64,000 nucleotides of DNA from Comamonadaceae bacterium. GTDB taxonomy: Bacteria; Pseudomonadota; Gammaproteobacteria; Burkholderiales; Burkholderiaceae_C. A model generated the notes under the pieces. It worked only from the letters and a program-made list of their open reading frames with translations. It was not told where the DNA came from and ran no database searches. The DNA lies in the NCBI GenBank assembly GCA_027488215.1, contig JAIYCB010000031.1, forward strand, positions 283,223 through 347,222, given 5' to 3'. This document shows positions 16,491 to 25,818 of this stretch, piece after piece; position 1 is the stretch's first letter; each line of letters opens with the position of its first letter. The translations under genes were made by a program, and so were the position numbers.

Positions 16491-17837
16491 ATGCATGCTA
16501 CCTATCTGGCATCCCATCGATTTGGTTATTCGCAGCCCCAGCTGCAAACCCTCGCCAATGATCCAAGGTCTTGGGTCTTGGCGCAGTTTGAGGGTCCCGC
16601 CGCTTTTGACACAGAAGGTCTGATTGACAGTGCGAAAGCTTGGCAAATCACGCGCGATGTGTTGCAAGCCGCACTCAACCCAACGACCCCACCTAACACC
16701 AACTCGGCCCAAGACGCCTTGGGTCCCATGACCCCGGCGCGGCAGGTACTTCGCCAAACCAATCTGAATGGGCTGGGTAAACGCTGGCAACACATGACGC
16801 AAACGACGACGCCTGTGGCAGAGCGCTGGGTGCAGTTTTGGGCTAATCATTTTTGTGTGGCCGCGACCAAAGGAACCACTTTGGCCTTGGTCTGGCCGCA
16901 CGAATACGAGGCCATTCGCCCGAATGCATGGGGCTCATACAAATCGCTTTTGCGCGCAGCCATCGTGCATCCCGCCATGTTGCTCTATTTGGACAACGCG
17001 CAATCGATCGGCCCGCAATCCACGGCAGGGCGCAGACGCGATAGGGGTCTGAACGAAAACCTTGCCCGAGAGCTGCTCGAATTGCACACCTTGGGAGTGA
17101 AGGCGGGCTATACCCAAGACGATGTGACCCAGACCGCCAAATTGTTAACCGGCTGGACCGTGGGCCCCAACACCGCAGGTGTGACGCGGTTCATGGACAA
17201 CCTGCATCAGCCAGGCAAAAAAATCATTTTAGGCAACGCCTATCCCGAAGGCCCTCAAGCGCTGGATCTGCTGCTCACCGACCTGGCCAGGCACCCCGCA
17301 TGCGCTGATTTCATGGCCAACAAACTGTGTCGTCACTTTGTCACCGATGCGCCACCGGCGGCGCTGGTTCAAGCCGTTGCTGCGGAATTTCGCCGTACCG
17401 ATGGCGACCTCAAAGCCGTGGCTGTGGCCTTGTTCAGCCATGATTTGACATGGCAAGAAGATCTTCCCCCCAAATTCAAGCGCCCCGAAGAATGCTTGGT
17501 CTCGGCCCATCGCCTGATGCAAAAGAAAGTTATCAACGTCGAAAATTCTGCTTATTGGGTGCAAACCATGGGGCAAGCATTGGCGCGTGCGCCTTCACCT
17601 CAAGGCTGGCCAGACCTGAGCGCAGATTGGCTCTCGCCAGATGCTGTCATCAAACGGATTCAGTGGGCTGAGCGGTATGGCGAGTTGTATGGCAAAGACG
17701 TTGATGCCAGAGACTTGATGCAACAAGCCTTCGGCTCCATATTGAGCACAAGCACCGCGCAAACCATCGCCCGCGCCGAAAGTGGCGCACAAGCGCTGGC
17801 GTTTGCATTGGCCAGTCCAGAACTGATGCGGAGATAA
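16491..17837 (+). CDS. DUF1800 family protein
   Basis: A 448-residue protein of the usual DUF1800 length. The family landmarks are RWVQFWANHFCVA, the segment LRAAIVHPAMLLYLDNAQS, GLNENLARELLELHTLGVKAGYTQDDVT and ARHPACADFMANKLCRHFV. The biochemical role is unknown; these proteins are almost always encoded directly before a DUF1501 protein, as here (4-base gap), and are thought to be exported or envelope-linked. No clear Sec leader is present at the N-terminus, which is MHATYLASHRFGYS. It begins after the ccdAB region and probably has its own promoter in 16383-16490. Confidence 0.92.
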   Translation: MHATYLASHRFGYSQPQLQTLANDPRSWVLAQFEGPAAFDTEGLIDSAKAWQITRDVLQAALNPTTPPNTNSAQDALGPMTPARQVLRQTNLNGLGKRWQHMTQTTTPVAERWVQFWANHFCVAATKGTTLALVWPHEYEAIRPNAWGSYKSLLRAAIVHPAMLLYLDNAQSIGPQSTAGRRRDRGLNENLARELLELHTLGVKAGYTQDDVTQTAKLLTGWTVGPNTAGVTRFMDNLHQPGKKIILGNAYPEGPQALDLLLTDLARHPACADFMANKLCRHFVTDAPPAALVQAVAAEFRRTDGDLKAVAVALFSHDLTWQEDLPPKFKRPEECLVSAHRLMQKKVINVENSAYWVQTMGQALARAPSPQGWPDLSADWLSPDAVIKRIQWAERYGELYGKDVDARDLMQQAFGSILSTSTAQTIARAESGAQALAFALASPELMRR

Positions 17838-17841
17838 GCCC

Positions 17842-19005
17842 ATGACAAGTCCAACATTTTCACGCCGCGCACACCTGCAACAACTGGCCCTGGGGGCTGG
17901 GCTCGCAGCAACTGGCCTGTTACCGGCGCGACTCGTCTTGGCTGCCCAAGCTGAGAACAATCCGTCGGAGCAGCGCTTGGTGGTGGTGCTGCTCAGGGGC
18001 GCTTTGGACGGCTTGTCTGCCGTGCCTGCACTGGGCGACCCCGCTTGGACGGCTTTGCGCGGCGGTGCAGAAACACCCACGGCGCTGCCCTTGGACAGCA
18101 CCTTTGGCATGCACCCCGGATTGGCCCATTTGCACCGCTGGTTCCTCAACAAAGAATTGGCCGTTGTGCATGCCGTGGCCAGCCCTTACCGTGAACGGTC
18201 ACACTTCGATGCCCAACAGCTACTCGAAAGTGGCGGCGAGCGGCCCTTTGTGCTCAGCACCGGATGGTTGGCACGCGCCCTGCAAGCTTCGCAGCATTCT
18301 GCGGTGGCCATGACACCCGCTATGCCCTTGGCCCTGCGCGGCGCTGACCGTGCCAATACCTGGACGCCCAGCCGCAGGCCCAATAAATCGAAAGACACGC
18401 TCGACCGCATCGCCGCCATGTATGCCGATGATGTCCCTTTGGCAAGCGCCTTGGCCCATGCCATGGAGCAGCAAAATAATTCCATGGGTGCAGAACCTGC
18501 AACGGGTTCAGGCTTGACCGCTTTGGCCAAACAAGCAGGTACTTTTTTGTCCGCACCTCGTGGCCCGCGCGTCGCTTGGCTTGAAGTGGATGGATGGGAC
18601 ACACACAGCCAACAAACAGCACGCCTGGGCCGGTTGCTGCCAGCATTGGACCAAGCGCTGGCGGGTTTGCGTGAATCGCTCTCGGTTCACTGGGCCACCA
18701 CCACGGTCTTGGTGATGACTGAATTTGGCCGTTCCGCCGCCATGAATGGCAGCCAAGGTACTGACCACGGCACTGCAGGTGTGGCGTTTGTCGCGGGTGG
18801 ACAAGTTGCCGGTGGTCAAGTCCTCACCGATTGGCCGGGGCTGGAACGCCACCACTTGCTGGACGGTCGGGATTTGCGGCCAACGATGGACATTCGCTCA
18901 CTCATCATGCCCCTTGTGCAAAGGCAATTTCAATTGGGCGCAGGTGCGATGAACACTGTGCTCCCTGGCGTAACGCAGCCCCTCGACCATTTGTGGCGGG
19001 TCTGA
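17842..19005 (+). CDS. DUF1501 family protein with Tat signal
   Basis: A 387-residue protein. The N-terminus SRRAHLQQLALGAGLAATGL has the twin-arginine pattern followed by a hydrophobic stretch and Ala-rich cleavage region (LVLAAQA), so export by Tat is likely. The DUF1501 core shows LVVVLLRGALDGLSAVPA, FGMHPGLAHLHRWF, DGWDTHSQQ and VLVMTEFGRSAAMNGSQGTDHGTAG, the last two being the sulfatase-like metal-site motifs of this family. It is co-transcribed with the DUF1800 gene, the standard pair in Bacteria. The partners' joint function is unknown. Confidence 0.93.
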   Translation: MTSPTFSRRAHLQQLALGAGLAATGLLPARLVLAAQAENNPSEQRLVVVLLRGALDGLSAVPALGDPAWTALRGGAETPTALPLDSTFGMHPGLAHLHRWFLNKELAVVHAVASPYRERSHFDAQQLLESGGERPFVLSTGWLARALQASQHSAVAMTPAMPLALRGADRANTWTPSRRPNKSKDTLDRIAAMYADDVPLASALAHAMEQQNNSMGAEPATGSGLTALAKQAGTFLSAPRGPRVAWLEVDGWDTHSQQTARLGRLLPALDQALAGLRESLSVHWATTTVLVMTEFGRSAAMNGSQGTDHGTAGVAFVAGGQVAGGQVLTDWPGLERHHLLDGRDLRPTMDIRSLIMPLVQRQFQLGAGAMNTVLPGVTQPLDHLWRV

Positions 19006-19018
19006 GCACACCCCAAAA

Positions 19019-19254
19019 TAAGCCGAACTGGCAGGGCTGTCGCCGTTCGATAAAACCCAAAAGTAAAGCGCCGTTTGCTTGGAGGCACCGGCTGGGTCAA
19101 CTCAGCTAGGGTTGACAAAGGGTTGATGACCCCAAGTGAGCCCAGGCTGGTACTGGCTTGTCCTGCAACTGCGGCGCTTGTTCGAGCGCGTAAAGCTCTG
19201 AGCCCGGTCCGTTGCCGAATCGGGCTTTTGCATTTTGGGTCTCAGTTCGGCTTA
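19019..19254. repeat. Nested inverted-repeat segment between DUF1501 gene and lpdA
   Basis: The gap is bounded by 12-base arms TAAGCCGAACTG (19019-19030) and CAGTTCGGCTTA (19243-19254); the right arm includes the lpdA stop codon. Inside, ACCCAAAA (19055-19062) pairs with TTTTGGGT (19233-19240). AGCCCG and CGGGCT (19201-19226), followed by TTTT, could be a plus-strand terminator. The layout suggests a MITE-like remnant or a folded transcript end. No coding sequence is seen in 19006-19251. Confidence 0.45.
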
Positions 19255-21150
19255 CTTCTTCACAGGCGGTAAATCGGTACACGACCCATGCGCCACCTCA
19301 GCCGCCATGCCGATGCTTTCGCCCAGCGTGGGGTGGGGGTGGATGGTTTTGCCGATGTCCACGGCGTCTGCGCCCATCTCAATCGCCAAAGCGATCTCGC
19401 CAATCATGTCGCCCGCGTGCGTGCCCACCATGCCACCGCCCAAGATTTTGCCGTGGCCATGGGCCTCGGGGGAATCGTCAAACAGCAGCTTGGTCACACC
19501 CTCGTCGCGGCCGTTGGCAATGGCTCGGCCCGAGGCAGTCCAAGGGAACAAGCCCTTTTTCACCTTGATGCCTTGCGCTTTGGCTTGGTCTTCGGTCAAG
19601 CCCACCCAGGCCACTTCGGGGTCGGTGTAGGCCACGCTCGGGATAACGCGGGCATTGAACGCAGCGGCTGCCAGCTCTTTGTTGCCTTGCAGTTCGCCCG
19701 CAATCACTTCGGCCGCCACGTGGGCTTCGTGCACCGCTTTGTGCGCCAACATGGGCTGGCCCACGATGTCGCCAATGGCAAAGATGTGCGGCACGTTGGT
19801 GCGCATTTGAATGTCAACGTTGATGAAGCCACGCTCGGTCACTACCACGCCTGCTTTTTCGGCGGCGAGTTTTTTGCCATTGGGCGTGCGGCCCACGGCT
19901 TGCAACACAAGGTCGTACACCTGCGGCGCGGGGGCAGTGCCGCCCTCTTCTGCCGGTGCAAACGTGACTTCAATGCCTTCGGGCAAGGCGCGTGCGGACA
20001 CGGTCTTGGTCTTGAGCATGATGTTGTCAAAGCGCTTGGCGTTCATCTTTTGCCAGATCTTCACCAGGTCGCGGTCAGCGCCTTGCATGAGGCCGTCCAT
20101 CATTTCCACCACGTCCAGGCGTGCGCCCAGCGTGCTGTAAACGGTGCCCATTTCAAGGCCGATGATGCCGCCACCCAAGATGAGCATGCGCTTGGGCACT
20201 TCTTTGAGTGCCAAGGCACCTGTGCTGTCCACCACGCGCGGGTCATTGGGCATGAAAGGCAAACGCACGGCTTGCGAGCCTGCAGCGATGATGGCGCGTT
20301 TGAAGGCGATCACCTTTTTGCTGCCAGTTTGCTCCTGCGCCGTGCCGCTGGTCTCCGACACTTCGAGGTGGTTGGCACCCACGAACTGACCCAAGCCACG
20401 CACGGTGGTGACCTTGCGCATCTTGGCCATGGCAGCCAAGCCGCCAGTGAGTTTGCCGATGACCTTTTCTTTGTGGCCGCGCAGCTTGTCGATGTTGACC
20501 ACCGGCTTGCCGAAATCCACGCCGAGGTCGGCCATGTGGCTGACTTCATCCATCACCGCTGCAACGTGCAGCAGCGCTTTGGAGGGGATGCAACCCACGT
20601 TCAGGCACACGCCGCCCAAGGTGGCGTAACGCTCAACCATGACCACGTTCAAACCGAGGTCAGCGGCGCGGAACGCGGCTGAATAACCGCCGGGGCCACC
20701 GCCGAGCACGAGCACGTCGCACTCGATGTCGGCAGAGCCGCCGAAGCTGGCAGCATTGGGCGCAGGGCCGTCATCGCGAGGTACGAAGCGATCCATGGAT
20801 TGCCGCGCTTCTGTCACTGCGAGCCCGCTTGCGGGCGTGGCAGTCGCAATGACGGGAGCGGGACTTGCCGAGGCCGAAGAAGCAGACGCAGCAGCCGGGG
20901 CCGCAGCAGCGCCCTCGCCGTCCAGCACCAACACCACCGAGCCTTGCTTGACCTTGTCGCCCAGCTTGACTTTGAGCTCCTTCACCACGCCAGCGTGCGA
21001 GGAAGGGATTTCCATCGAGGCTTTATCAGACTCGACGGTGATAAGCGACTGCTCGGCCTTGACGGTGTCGCCGAGTTTGACCAGCAACTCGATCACGGCC
21101 ACTTCGTCGAAGTCACCAATGTCAGGGACTTGAATGTCAATCAGTGCCAT
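19252..21150 (-). CDS. lpdA: Dihydrolipoyl dehydrogenase (E3) with N-terminal lipoyl domain
   Basis: A 632-residue protein. Residues 1-75 are a lipoyl domain with the lipoylated Lys in [13 protein letters not shown]. An Ala-rich linker follows, then the flavoprotein: FAD loop [10 protein letters not shown], redox disulfide [16 protein letters not shown] loop [11 protein letters not shown], and the C-terminal catalytic [10 protein letters not shown]3 reoxidises dihydrolipoamide using NAD+. It closes the aceE-aceF-lpdA operon, 9 bases after aceF. Residues about 100-127 of the linker are encoded by a copy of the dispersed palindromic repeat (20770-20853), which is described separately. The lipoyl-E3 architecture is common in betaproteobacterial pyruvate dehydrogenase complexes. 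Confidence 0.96.
   Translation of the reverse strand: MALIDIQVPDIGDFDEVAVIELLVKLGDTVKAEQSLITVESDKASMEIPSSHAGVVKELKVKLGDKVKQGSVVLVLDGEGAAAAPAAASASSASASPAPVIATATPASGLAVTEARQSMDRFVPRDDGPAPNAASFGGSADIECDVLVLGGGPGGYSAAFRAADLGLNVVMVERYATLGGVCLNVGCIPSKALLHVAAVMDEVSHMADLGVDFGKPVVNIDKLRGHKEKVIGKLTGGLAAMAKMRKVTTVRGLGQFVGANHLEVSETSGTAQEQTGSKKVIAFKRAIIAAGSQAVRLPFMPNDPRVVDSTGALALKEVPKRMLILGGGIIGLEMGTVYSTLGARLDVVEMMDGLMQGADRDLVKIWQKMNAKRFDNIMLKTKTVSARALPEGIEVTFAPAEEGGTAPAPQVYDLVLQAVGRTPNGKKLAAEKAGVVVTERGFINVDIQMRTNVPHIFAIGDIVGQPMLAHKAVHEAHVAAEVIAGELQGNKELAAAAFNARVIPSVAYTDPEVAWVGLTEDQAKAQGIKVKKGLFPWTASGRAIANGRDEGVTKLLFDDSPEAHGHGKILGGGMVGTHAGDMIGEIALAIEMGADAVDIGKTIHPHPTLGESIGMAAEVAHGSCTDLPPVKK
20770..20853 (-). 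repeat. Dispersed palindromic repeat inside the lpdA linker
   Basis: The element matches intergenic copies in its core words: CATTGCGA at one end, GCGCGGCAATCCATGGATCGC in the middle (split here to respect length), and CGCGATGAC at the other end. It is read in frame as [19 protein letters not shown] then [10 protein letters not shown]. Fifty-eight bases (20796-20853) are identical to 22542-22599 in aceF. Confidence 0.8.
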
Positions 21151-21159
21151 ACCCAGTCC

Positions 21160-22905
21160 TTAGAGCAACACACGACGGAAGTCGCTGAGGATTTGACCCA
21201 GGAACGCGTTGAAGCGTGCCGCTGCGGCGCCGTCGATGACGCGGTGGTCCCACGTCAAAGACAAGGGCAGCATCAGGCGAGGCTGGAAGGCCTTGCCGTC
21301 CCAGACGGGTTCCATGGTGCTCTTGCACACGCCGAGGATGGCCACTTCGGGCGCATTGATGATGGGCGTGAAGTACTTGCCACCGATGCCGCCCAGGCTG
21401 GAAATGGTGAAGGTTGCGCCCGACATGTCGGCGGGGCCGAGCTTGCCGTCGCGGGCTTTCTTGGCCAGCTCACCCATTTCCTGGCTGATCTGCAAGACGC
21501 CTTTTTTGTCGGCGTCCTTGATCACGGGCACCACCAGGCCGTTCGGCGTGTCCGCCGCAAAACCGATGTGGTAGTAATGTTTGTAGATCAGCGCATCGCC
21601 GTCGAGCGAGCTGTTGAACTCGGGGAATTTTTTCAGCGCTGCCACGCAGGCCTTGATCAAGAAGGCCAGCATGGTCACCTTAACGCCGCTCTTCTCGTTC
21701 TCTTTGTTTGTGGAGACTCGGAAGGCTTCGAGGTCGGTGATGTCGGCATCGTCGTGGTTGGTGACGGCCGGAATCATGATGGCGTTGCGCAGCAAGTTGG
21801 CGCCGCTGATCTTCTTGATCCGCGACATTTCCTTGCGCTCGATCGGGCCAAACTTGGCGAAGTCCACCTTGGGCCAGGGGATCAGGCCCAGTTCAGAACC
21901 GCCACTACCTGCAGGGGCCTTGGCCGCTTGCGCTTTGGTCTGCGCGGCGCCCGACATGACGGCCTTGGTGAAGGCCTGCACGTCGTCCGCCGTGATGCGG
22001 CCTTTGAGGCCGGAGCCTTTGACTTCGTCGAGCGGAACGCCCAACTCGCGGGCGAACTTGCGCACCGAGGGTGACGCGTGGGGCAAGCCGACAGAAGGGG
22101 TCACGGTCGGGTTGTGGGCTGAGGCAACACTGGCTGCATCATTGCGAGCGCCGTCAGCCCGTGGCAATCCCAACGCAGATGTGGGTGCCTGAGATTGCTT
22201 CGCTTCGCTCGCAATGACAGCAGTGGGTGTAGCCGTCGCCAACGCGGCAGCAGCAACGGGGGATGCAACGGAAGAAACAGCACCTTCCAAAATGGCGAGC
22301 AGGTCACCGATGTTGACCGTGTCGCCCACTTTGACTTTGAGCTCTTTGAGCACGCCAGCGGCCGAGGACGGGATTTCCATCGAGGCTTTGTCGGACTCGA
22401 CGGTGATCAGCGATTGCTCGACCTTGATGGTGTCGCCGGGCTTGACCATGACTTCGATCACGGCCACGTCTTTGAAGTCGCCTATATCGGGCACGCGCAC
22501 TTGCACGGGGCCGGAGGCTGCTGGGGTGGCGGGCGCTGCACTGGATTGCCGCGCTTCTGTCACTGCGAGCCCGCTTGCGGGCGTGGCAGTCGCAATGACA
22601 GAGGATGGGCTCGCCATGACGGGTGGCGTGCTCGCCGCTGCGGTAGCAGAAGGAGCAGCCGCCGCACCAGCGGCTTCCACCACCAGCACGATCGAACCTT
22701 GCTTGACCTTGTCACCCAGCGCCACGCGCATTTCCTTGACCACGCCCGCCGTGCTCGACGGGATCTCCATCGAGGCTTTGTCAGACTCCACCGTGATCAG
22801 CGATTGCTCGGCCTTGACCGTGTCGCCCACTTTGACCATCAACTCAATGACGGTCACTTCATCGAAATCCCCGATGTCCGGGACTTGTACTTCTACCAAT
22901 GCCAT
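21160..22905 (-). CDS. aceF: Dihydrolipoyllysine-residue acetyltransferase (pyruvate dehydrogenase E2)
   Basis: A 581-residue protein with two lipoyl domains (about 1-75 and 131-205, each with [13 protein letters not shown]), a peripheral subunit-binding domain (SPSVRKFARELGVPLDEVKGSG and GRITADDV, about 285-320), and the catalytic core ending in SLTWDHRVIDGAAAARF with the active His and Asp. It forms the core of the complex and transfers acetyl from lipoamide to CoA. Both interdomain linkers contain translated copies of the dispersed repeat: residues about 103-121 (identical in DNA to lpdA) and about 229-256. The aceE stop lies 40 bases upstream. Confidence 0.96.
   Translation of the reverse strand: MALVEVQVPDIGDFDEVTVIELMVKVGDTVKAEQSLITVESDKASMEIPSSTAGVVKEMRVALGDKVKQGSIVLVVEAAGAAAAPSATAAASTPPVMASPSSVIATATPASGLAVTEARQSSAAPATPAASGPVQVRVPDIGDFKDVAVIEVMVKPGDTIKVEQSLITVESDKASMEIPSSAAGVLKELKVKVGDTVNIGDLLAILEGAVSSVASPVAAAALATATPTAVIASEAKQSQAPTSALGLPRADGARNDAASVASAHNPTVTPSVGLPHASPSVRKFARELGVPLDEVKGSGLKGRITADDVQAFTKAVMSGAAQTKAQAAKAPAGSGGSELGLIPWPKVDFAKFGPIERKEMSRIKKISGANLLRNAIMIPAVTNHDDADITDLEAFRVSTNKENEKSGVKVTMLAFLIKACVAALKKFPEFNSSLDGDALIYKHYYHIGFAADTPNGLVVPVIKDADKKGVLQISQEMGELAKKARDGKLGPADMSGATFTISSLGGIGGKYFTPIINAPEVAILGVCKSTMEPVWDGKAFQPRLMLPLSLTWDHRVIDGAAAARFNAFLGQILSDFRRVLL
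22137..22222 (-). repeat. Dispersed palindromic repeat inside the second aceF linker
   Basis: The arms CATTGCGAGCG and CGCTCGCAATG face each other over about 83 bases, with AGATTGCTTCGCTTCGCTC in between. In frame it encodes VIASEAKQSQAPTSALGL followed by PRADGARNDAA, placed just before the subunit-binding domain. Confidence 0.8.
22542..22599 (-). repeat. Dispersed palindromic repeat inside the first aceF linker
   Basis: These 58 bases are identical to 20796-20853 in lpdA and are read in the same frame and orientation, giving [19 protein letters not shown] between the two lipoyl domains. Because only this segment of the linker is identical, a repeat spreading or conversion event is more likely than whole-domain duplication. 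Confidence 0.85.
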
Positions 22906-22945
22906 GTGTGTCTCACTTTCCTGATGAGTGAATCTTGTTTTCCGC

Positions 22946-25642
22946 TTACGCGTAAAGGGGATTCACTTTTTCGGTCTTGATGCCGTATTTTTTGATGGCT
23001 TCTGCCACTTGAGCGACCGGCACTTTGCTCTCTTCGCTCAAAGCCTTGAGGGCCGCGACCACGATGTAGTGGCGGTTGACCTCAAAGTGCTCGCGAAGCT
23101 TGCTGCGGAAGTCAGAGCGGCCAAAACCGTCGGTGCCCAGCACTTTGTAGGTGCGGTCTTTCGGAATGAAAGGACGGATCTGCTCGGCATAGGCCTTCAT
23201 GTAGTCGGTGGATGCGACCACGGGGCCGCTGTGCTTGGCCAGCTGTTGGCCCACAAACGACACACGCGGTGTTTCCATGGGGTGCAGCATGTTGTGGCGC
23301 TCGGCGTCTTGACCGTCGCGGGTCAGTTCGTTGAAGCTTGGGCAGCTCCACACGTCGGCCTGGATGCCCCAGTCGGTGGCCAGCAGGGTCTGTGCGGCAA
23401 TGGATTCGCGCAGGATGGTGCCCGAGCCCAGCAGTTGAACGCGCTTGTCACCGGCAGCGCCAGGCTTGCACAGGTACATGCCCTTGATGATCTGCTCTTC
23501 GGTGCCGGGTGTCAGGCCAGGCATCGCGTAGTTTTCGTTCAGCAGCGTCAGGTAATAAAAGACGTTGTCTTGCTTCTCGACCATGCGCTTCAAACCGTGG
23601 TGCAGGATGACGCCGACTTCGTGTGCGAAGGTGGGGTCATAAGACACGCAGTTGGGGATGGTGTTGGCCATGAGGTGGCTGTGACCGTCTTCGTGTTGCA
23701 GGCCTTCGCCGTTCAAAGTGGTGCGACCCGAGGTGCCGCCCAACAAGAAGCCGCGCGCCTGCATGTCGCCTGCAGCCCAAGCCAAATCGCCAATGCGCTG
23801 GAAGCCGAACATCGAGTAGTACACATAGAACGGCACCATGATGCGGTTGCTGGTGGAGTAGCTGGTGGCCGCCGCAATCCAGCTGGACATGCCGCCGGCT
23901 TCGTTGATGCCTTCTTGCAGGATCTGACCCGCCACATCTTCCTTGTAGTACATGACCTGGTCTTTGTCGACCGGGGTGTACTGCTGGCCTGCAGGGTTGT
24001 AAATACCGATCTGACGGAACAGGCCTTCCATACCAAAGGTGCGGGCTTCGTCCACAAGAATAGGCACCACGCGTGGGCCCAAGGCTTGGTCACGAAGCAG
24101 CTGGGTCAAAAAGCGCACATAGGCCTGGGTGGTGGAGATTTCACGGCCTTCGGCGGTGGGCTCCATCACGGCTTTGAAGGTGTCGAGTGAGGGCACGGTG
24201 AAGTTTTCATCGGCCTTGGTGCGGCGGTGCGGCAGGTAACCGCCCAGCGCCTGGCGGCGCTCGTGCAGGTAACGCATCTCGGGCGTGTCGTCTGCAGGCT
24301 TGTAAAAAGGAATCTTGGACAACTCGCTGTCCGGGATCGGGATGTTGAAGCGGTCACGCATGTACTTGATGTCATCGTCCGTGAGCTTCTTGGTCTGGTG
24401 CACCGTGTTCTTGCCCTCACCGGCTTTGCCCATGCCAAAACCCTTGACAGTTTTGATGAGCAGCACGGTGGGCTGACCCTTGTGATTGACCGCCTGGTGG
24501 TATGCGGCATAAACCTTTTGGGGGTCATGACCGCCGCGCTTGAGGTTCCAGATGTCGTTGTCCGAGAGGTGCGACACCATCTCCAGCGTGCGTGGGTCAC
24601 GGCCAAAGAAATGCTTGCGCACATAGGCACCATCGTTGGCTTTGAAGGCCTGGTAGTCGCCGTCCAAGGTGTCCATCATCAGCTTGCGCAGCGCGCCGTC
24701 CTTGTCGCGGGCCAGCAGGCTGTCCCATTCGCTGCCCCAAAGCAGTTTGATGACGTTCCAGCCGGAGCCACGGAACTCGCCTTCGAGTTCTTGCACGATT
24801 TTGCCGTTGCCACGCACTGGGCCATCCAGGCGCTGCAGGTTGCAGTTGACGACAAAAATCAGGTTGTCCAGGTTTTCGCGCGCGGCCAAGCCGATGGCGC
24901 CCAGTGATTCGACTTCGTCCATTTCGCCGTCACCGCAGAACACCCAGACCTTGCGGTTTTCGGTGTTGGCGATGCCACGGGCGTCCAGGTATTTCAGGAA
25001 TCGGGCTTGGTAAATTGCCATCAAGGGGCCGAGGCCCATCGACACCGTGGGGAACTGCCAGAACTCGGGCATCAGCTTGGGGTGCGGGTAGCTGGACAGG
25101 CCTTTACCGTCCACCTCTTGTCGGAAGTTGAGCAATTGCTCTTCGGTCAAACGGCCTTCCAGATAAGCGCGGGCATAGACGCCGGGCGACACGTGGCCTT
25201 GGATATAAAGGCAGTCGCCGCCGTGGTTTTCGCTCTCGGCGTGCCAAAAATGGTTGAATCCGGCCCCAAACATGTGAGCCAGCGATGCAAATGAACCGAT
25301 GTGCCCGCCCAAATCGCCACCGTCAGCGGGGTTGTGGCGGTTGGCCTTGACGACCATGGCCATGGCGTTCCAGCGCATGTAGGCGCGCAGGCGCTCTTCG
25401 ATTTCGATGTTGCCGGGGCATCGGGCTTCTTCGGTGGGCTCAATCGTGTTGACGTAACCCGTCGTGGCCGAGAACGGCAAGTCGATGCTGTGTTGGCGCG
25501 CTTCTTCCAACAACTCTTCGAGCAAAAAGTGAGCGCGCTCAGGGCCCGCCTTTTCAATCACGGCGGACAGGGCGTCCATCCATTCTCGGGTTTCCTGGGT
25601 GTCCAGGTCACGGACCGGTTGTTGTGGTGTTGCCGCTGTCAT
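22946..25642 (-). CDS. aceE: Pyruvate dehydrogenase E1 component, homodimeric type
   Basis: An 898-residue protein of AceE size. I start it at MTAATPQQPVRDLD (25642), preceded by an AGGAGA site; a Met at 25723 is in frame but lacks one. Visible features include DLGGHIGSFASLAHMFGAG, GDGEMDEVESLGAI with the thiamin-diphosphate/Mg motif, LIFVVNCNLQRLDGPVRGNG, and DEARTFGMEGLFRQIGIYNP. The enzyme decarboxylates pyruvate and acetylates the lipoyl groups of AceF. It leads the aceE-aceF-lpdA operon. A 176-base gap separates it from a divergently transcribed PAS kinase/FixJ pair, which makes that pair a candidate regulator of the operon; I see no PdhR-type operator there. Confidence 0.96.
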   Translation of the reverse strand: MTAATPQQPVRDLDTQETREWMDALSAVIEKAGPERAHFLLEELLEEARQHSIDLPFSATTGYVNTIEPTEEARCPGNIEIEERLRAYMRWNAMAMVVKANRHNPADGGDLGGHIGSFASLAHMFGAGFNHFWHAESENHGGDCLYIQGHVSPGVYARAYLEGRLTEEQLLNFRQEVDGKGLSSYPHPKLMPEFWQFPTVSMGLGPLMAIYQARFLKYLDARGIANTENRKVWVFCGDGEMDEVESLGAIGLAARENLDNLIFVVNCNLQRLDGPVRGNGKIVQELEGEFRGSGWNVIKLLWGSEWDSLLARDKDGALRKLMMDTLDGDYQAFKANDGAYVRKHFFGRDPRTLEMVSHLSDNDIWNLKRGGHDPQKVYAAYHQAVNHKGQPTVLLIKTVKGFGMGKAGEGKNTVHQTKKLTDDDIKYMRDRFNIPIPDSELSKIPFYKPADDTPEMRYLHERRQALGGYLPHRRTKADENFTVPSLDTFKAVMEPTAEGREISTTQAYVRFLTQLLRDQALGPRVVPILVDEARTFGMEGLFRQIGIYNPAGQQYTPVDKDQVMYYKEDVAGQILQEGINEAGGMSSWIAAATSYSTSNRIMVPFYVYYSMFGFQRIGDLAWAAGDMQARGFLLGGTSGRTTLNGEGLQHEDGHSHLMANTIPNCVSYDPTFAHEVGVILHHGLKRMVEKQDNVFYYLTLLNENYAMPGLTPGTEEQIIKGMYLCKPGAAGDKRVQLLGSGTILRESIAAQTLLATDWGIQADVWSCPSFNELTRDGQDAERHNMLHPMETPRVSFVGQQLAKHSGPVVASTDYMKAYAEQIRPFIPKDRTYKVLGTDGFGRSDFRSKLREHFEVNRHYIVVAALKALSEESKVPVAQVAEAIKKYGIKTEKVNPLYA

Positions 25643-25818
25643 GCTTGTCTCCTGCAATGTTTGTCTCGAATTAAATGATGCCAGAATTTTCCCATGATTC
25701 CGAAAAAATTTCAAATAGTGCACATATGTTTTGTATTATGAAATTTAATGAGCGACAGAAGTTAAGAATTGAGTTCGTTAGAAATCAGGAAGACAAGCCT
25801 GTCCTCTAAACTTAGGAC

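Noticed and set aside
19201..19230. Terminator for lpdA
   Set aside because: The 6-bp stem has its T-run on the plus strand only, so it cannot terminate the minus-strand lpdA transcript; it is mentioned within the nested repeat.
19288..20682. A 464-codon frame antisense to lpdA
   Set aside because: It is a His/Gly/Ala-rich shadow of the flavoprotein gene.
25643..25818. PdhR-type operator
   Set aside because: No AAATTGGT-spacer-ACCAATTT-like dyad is present in this gap.
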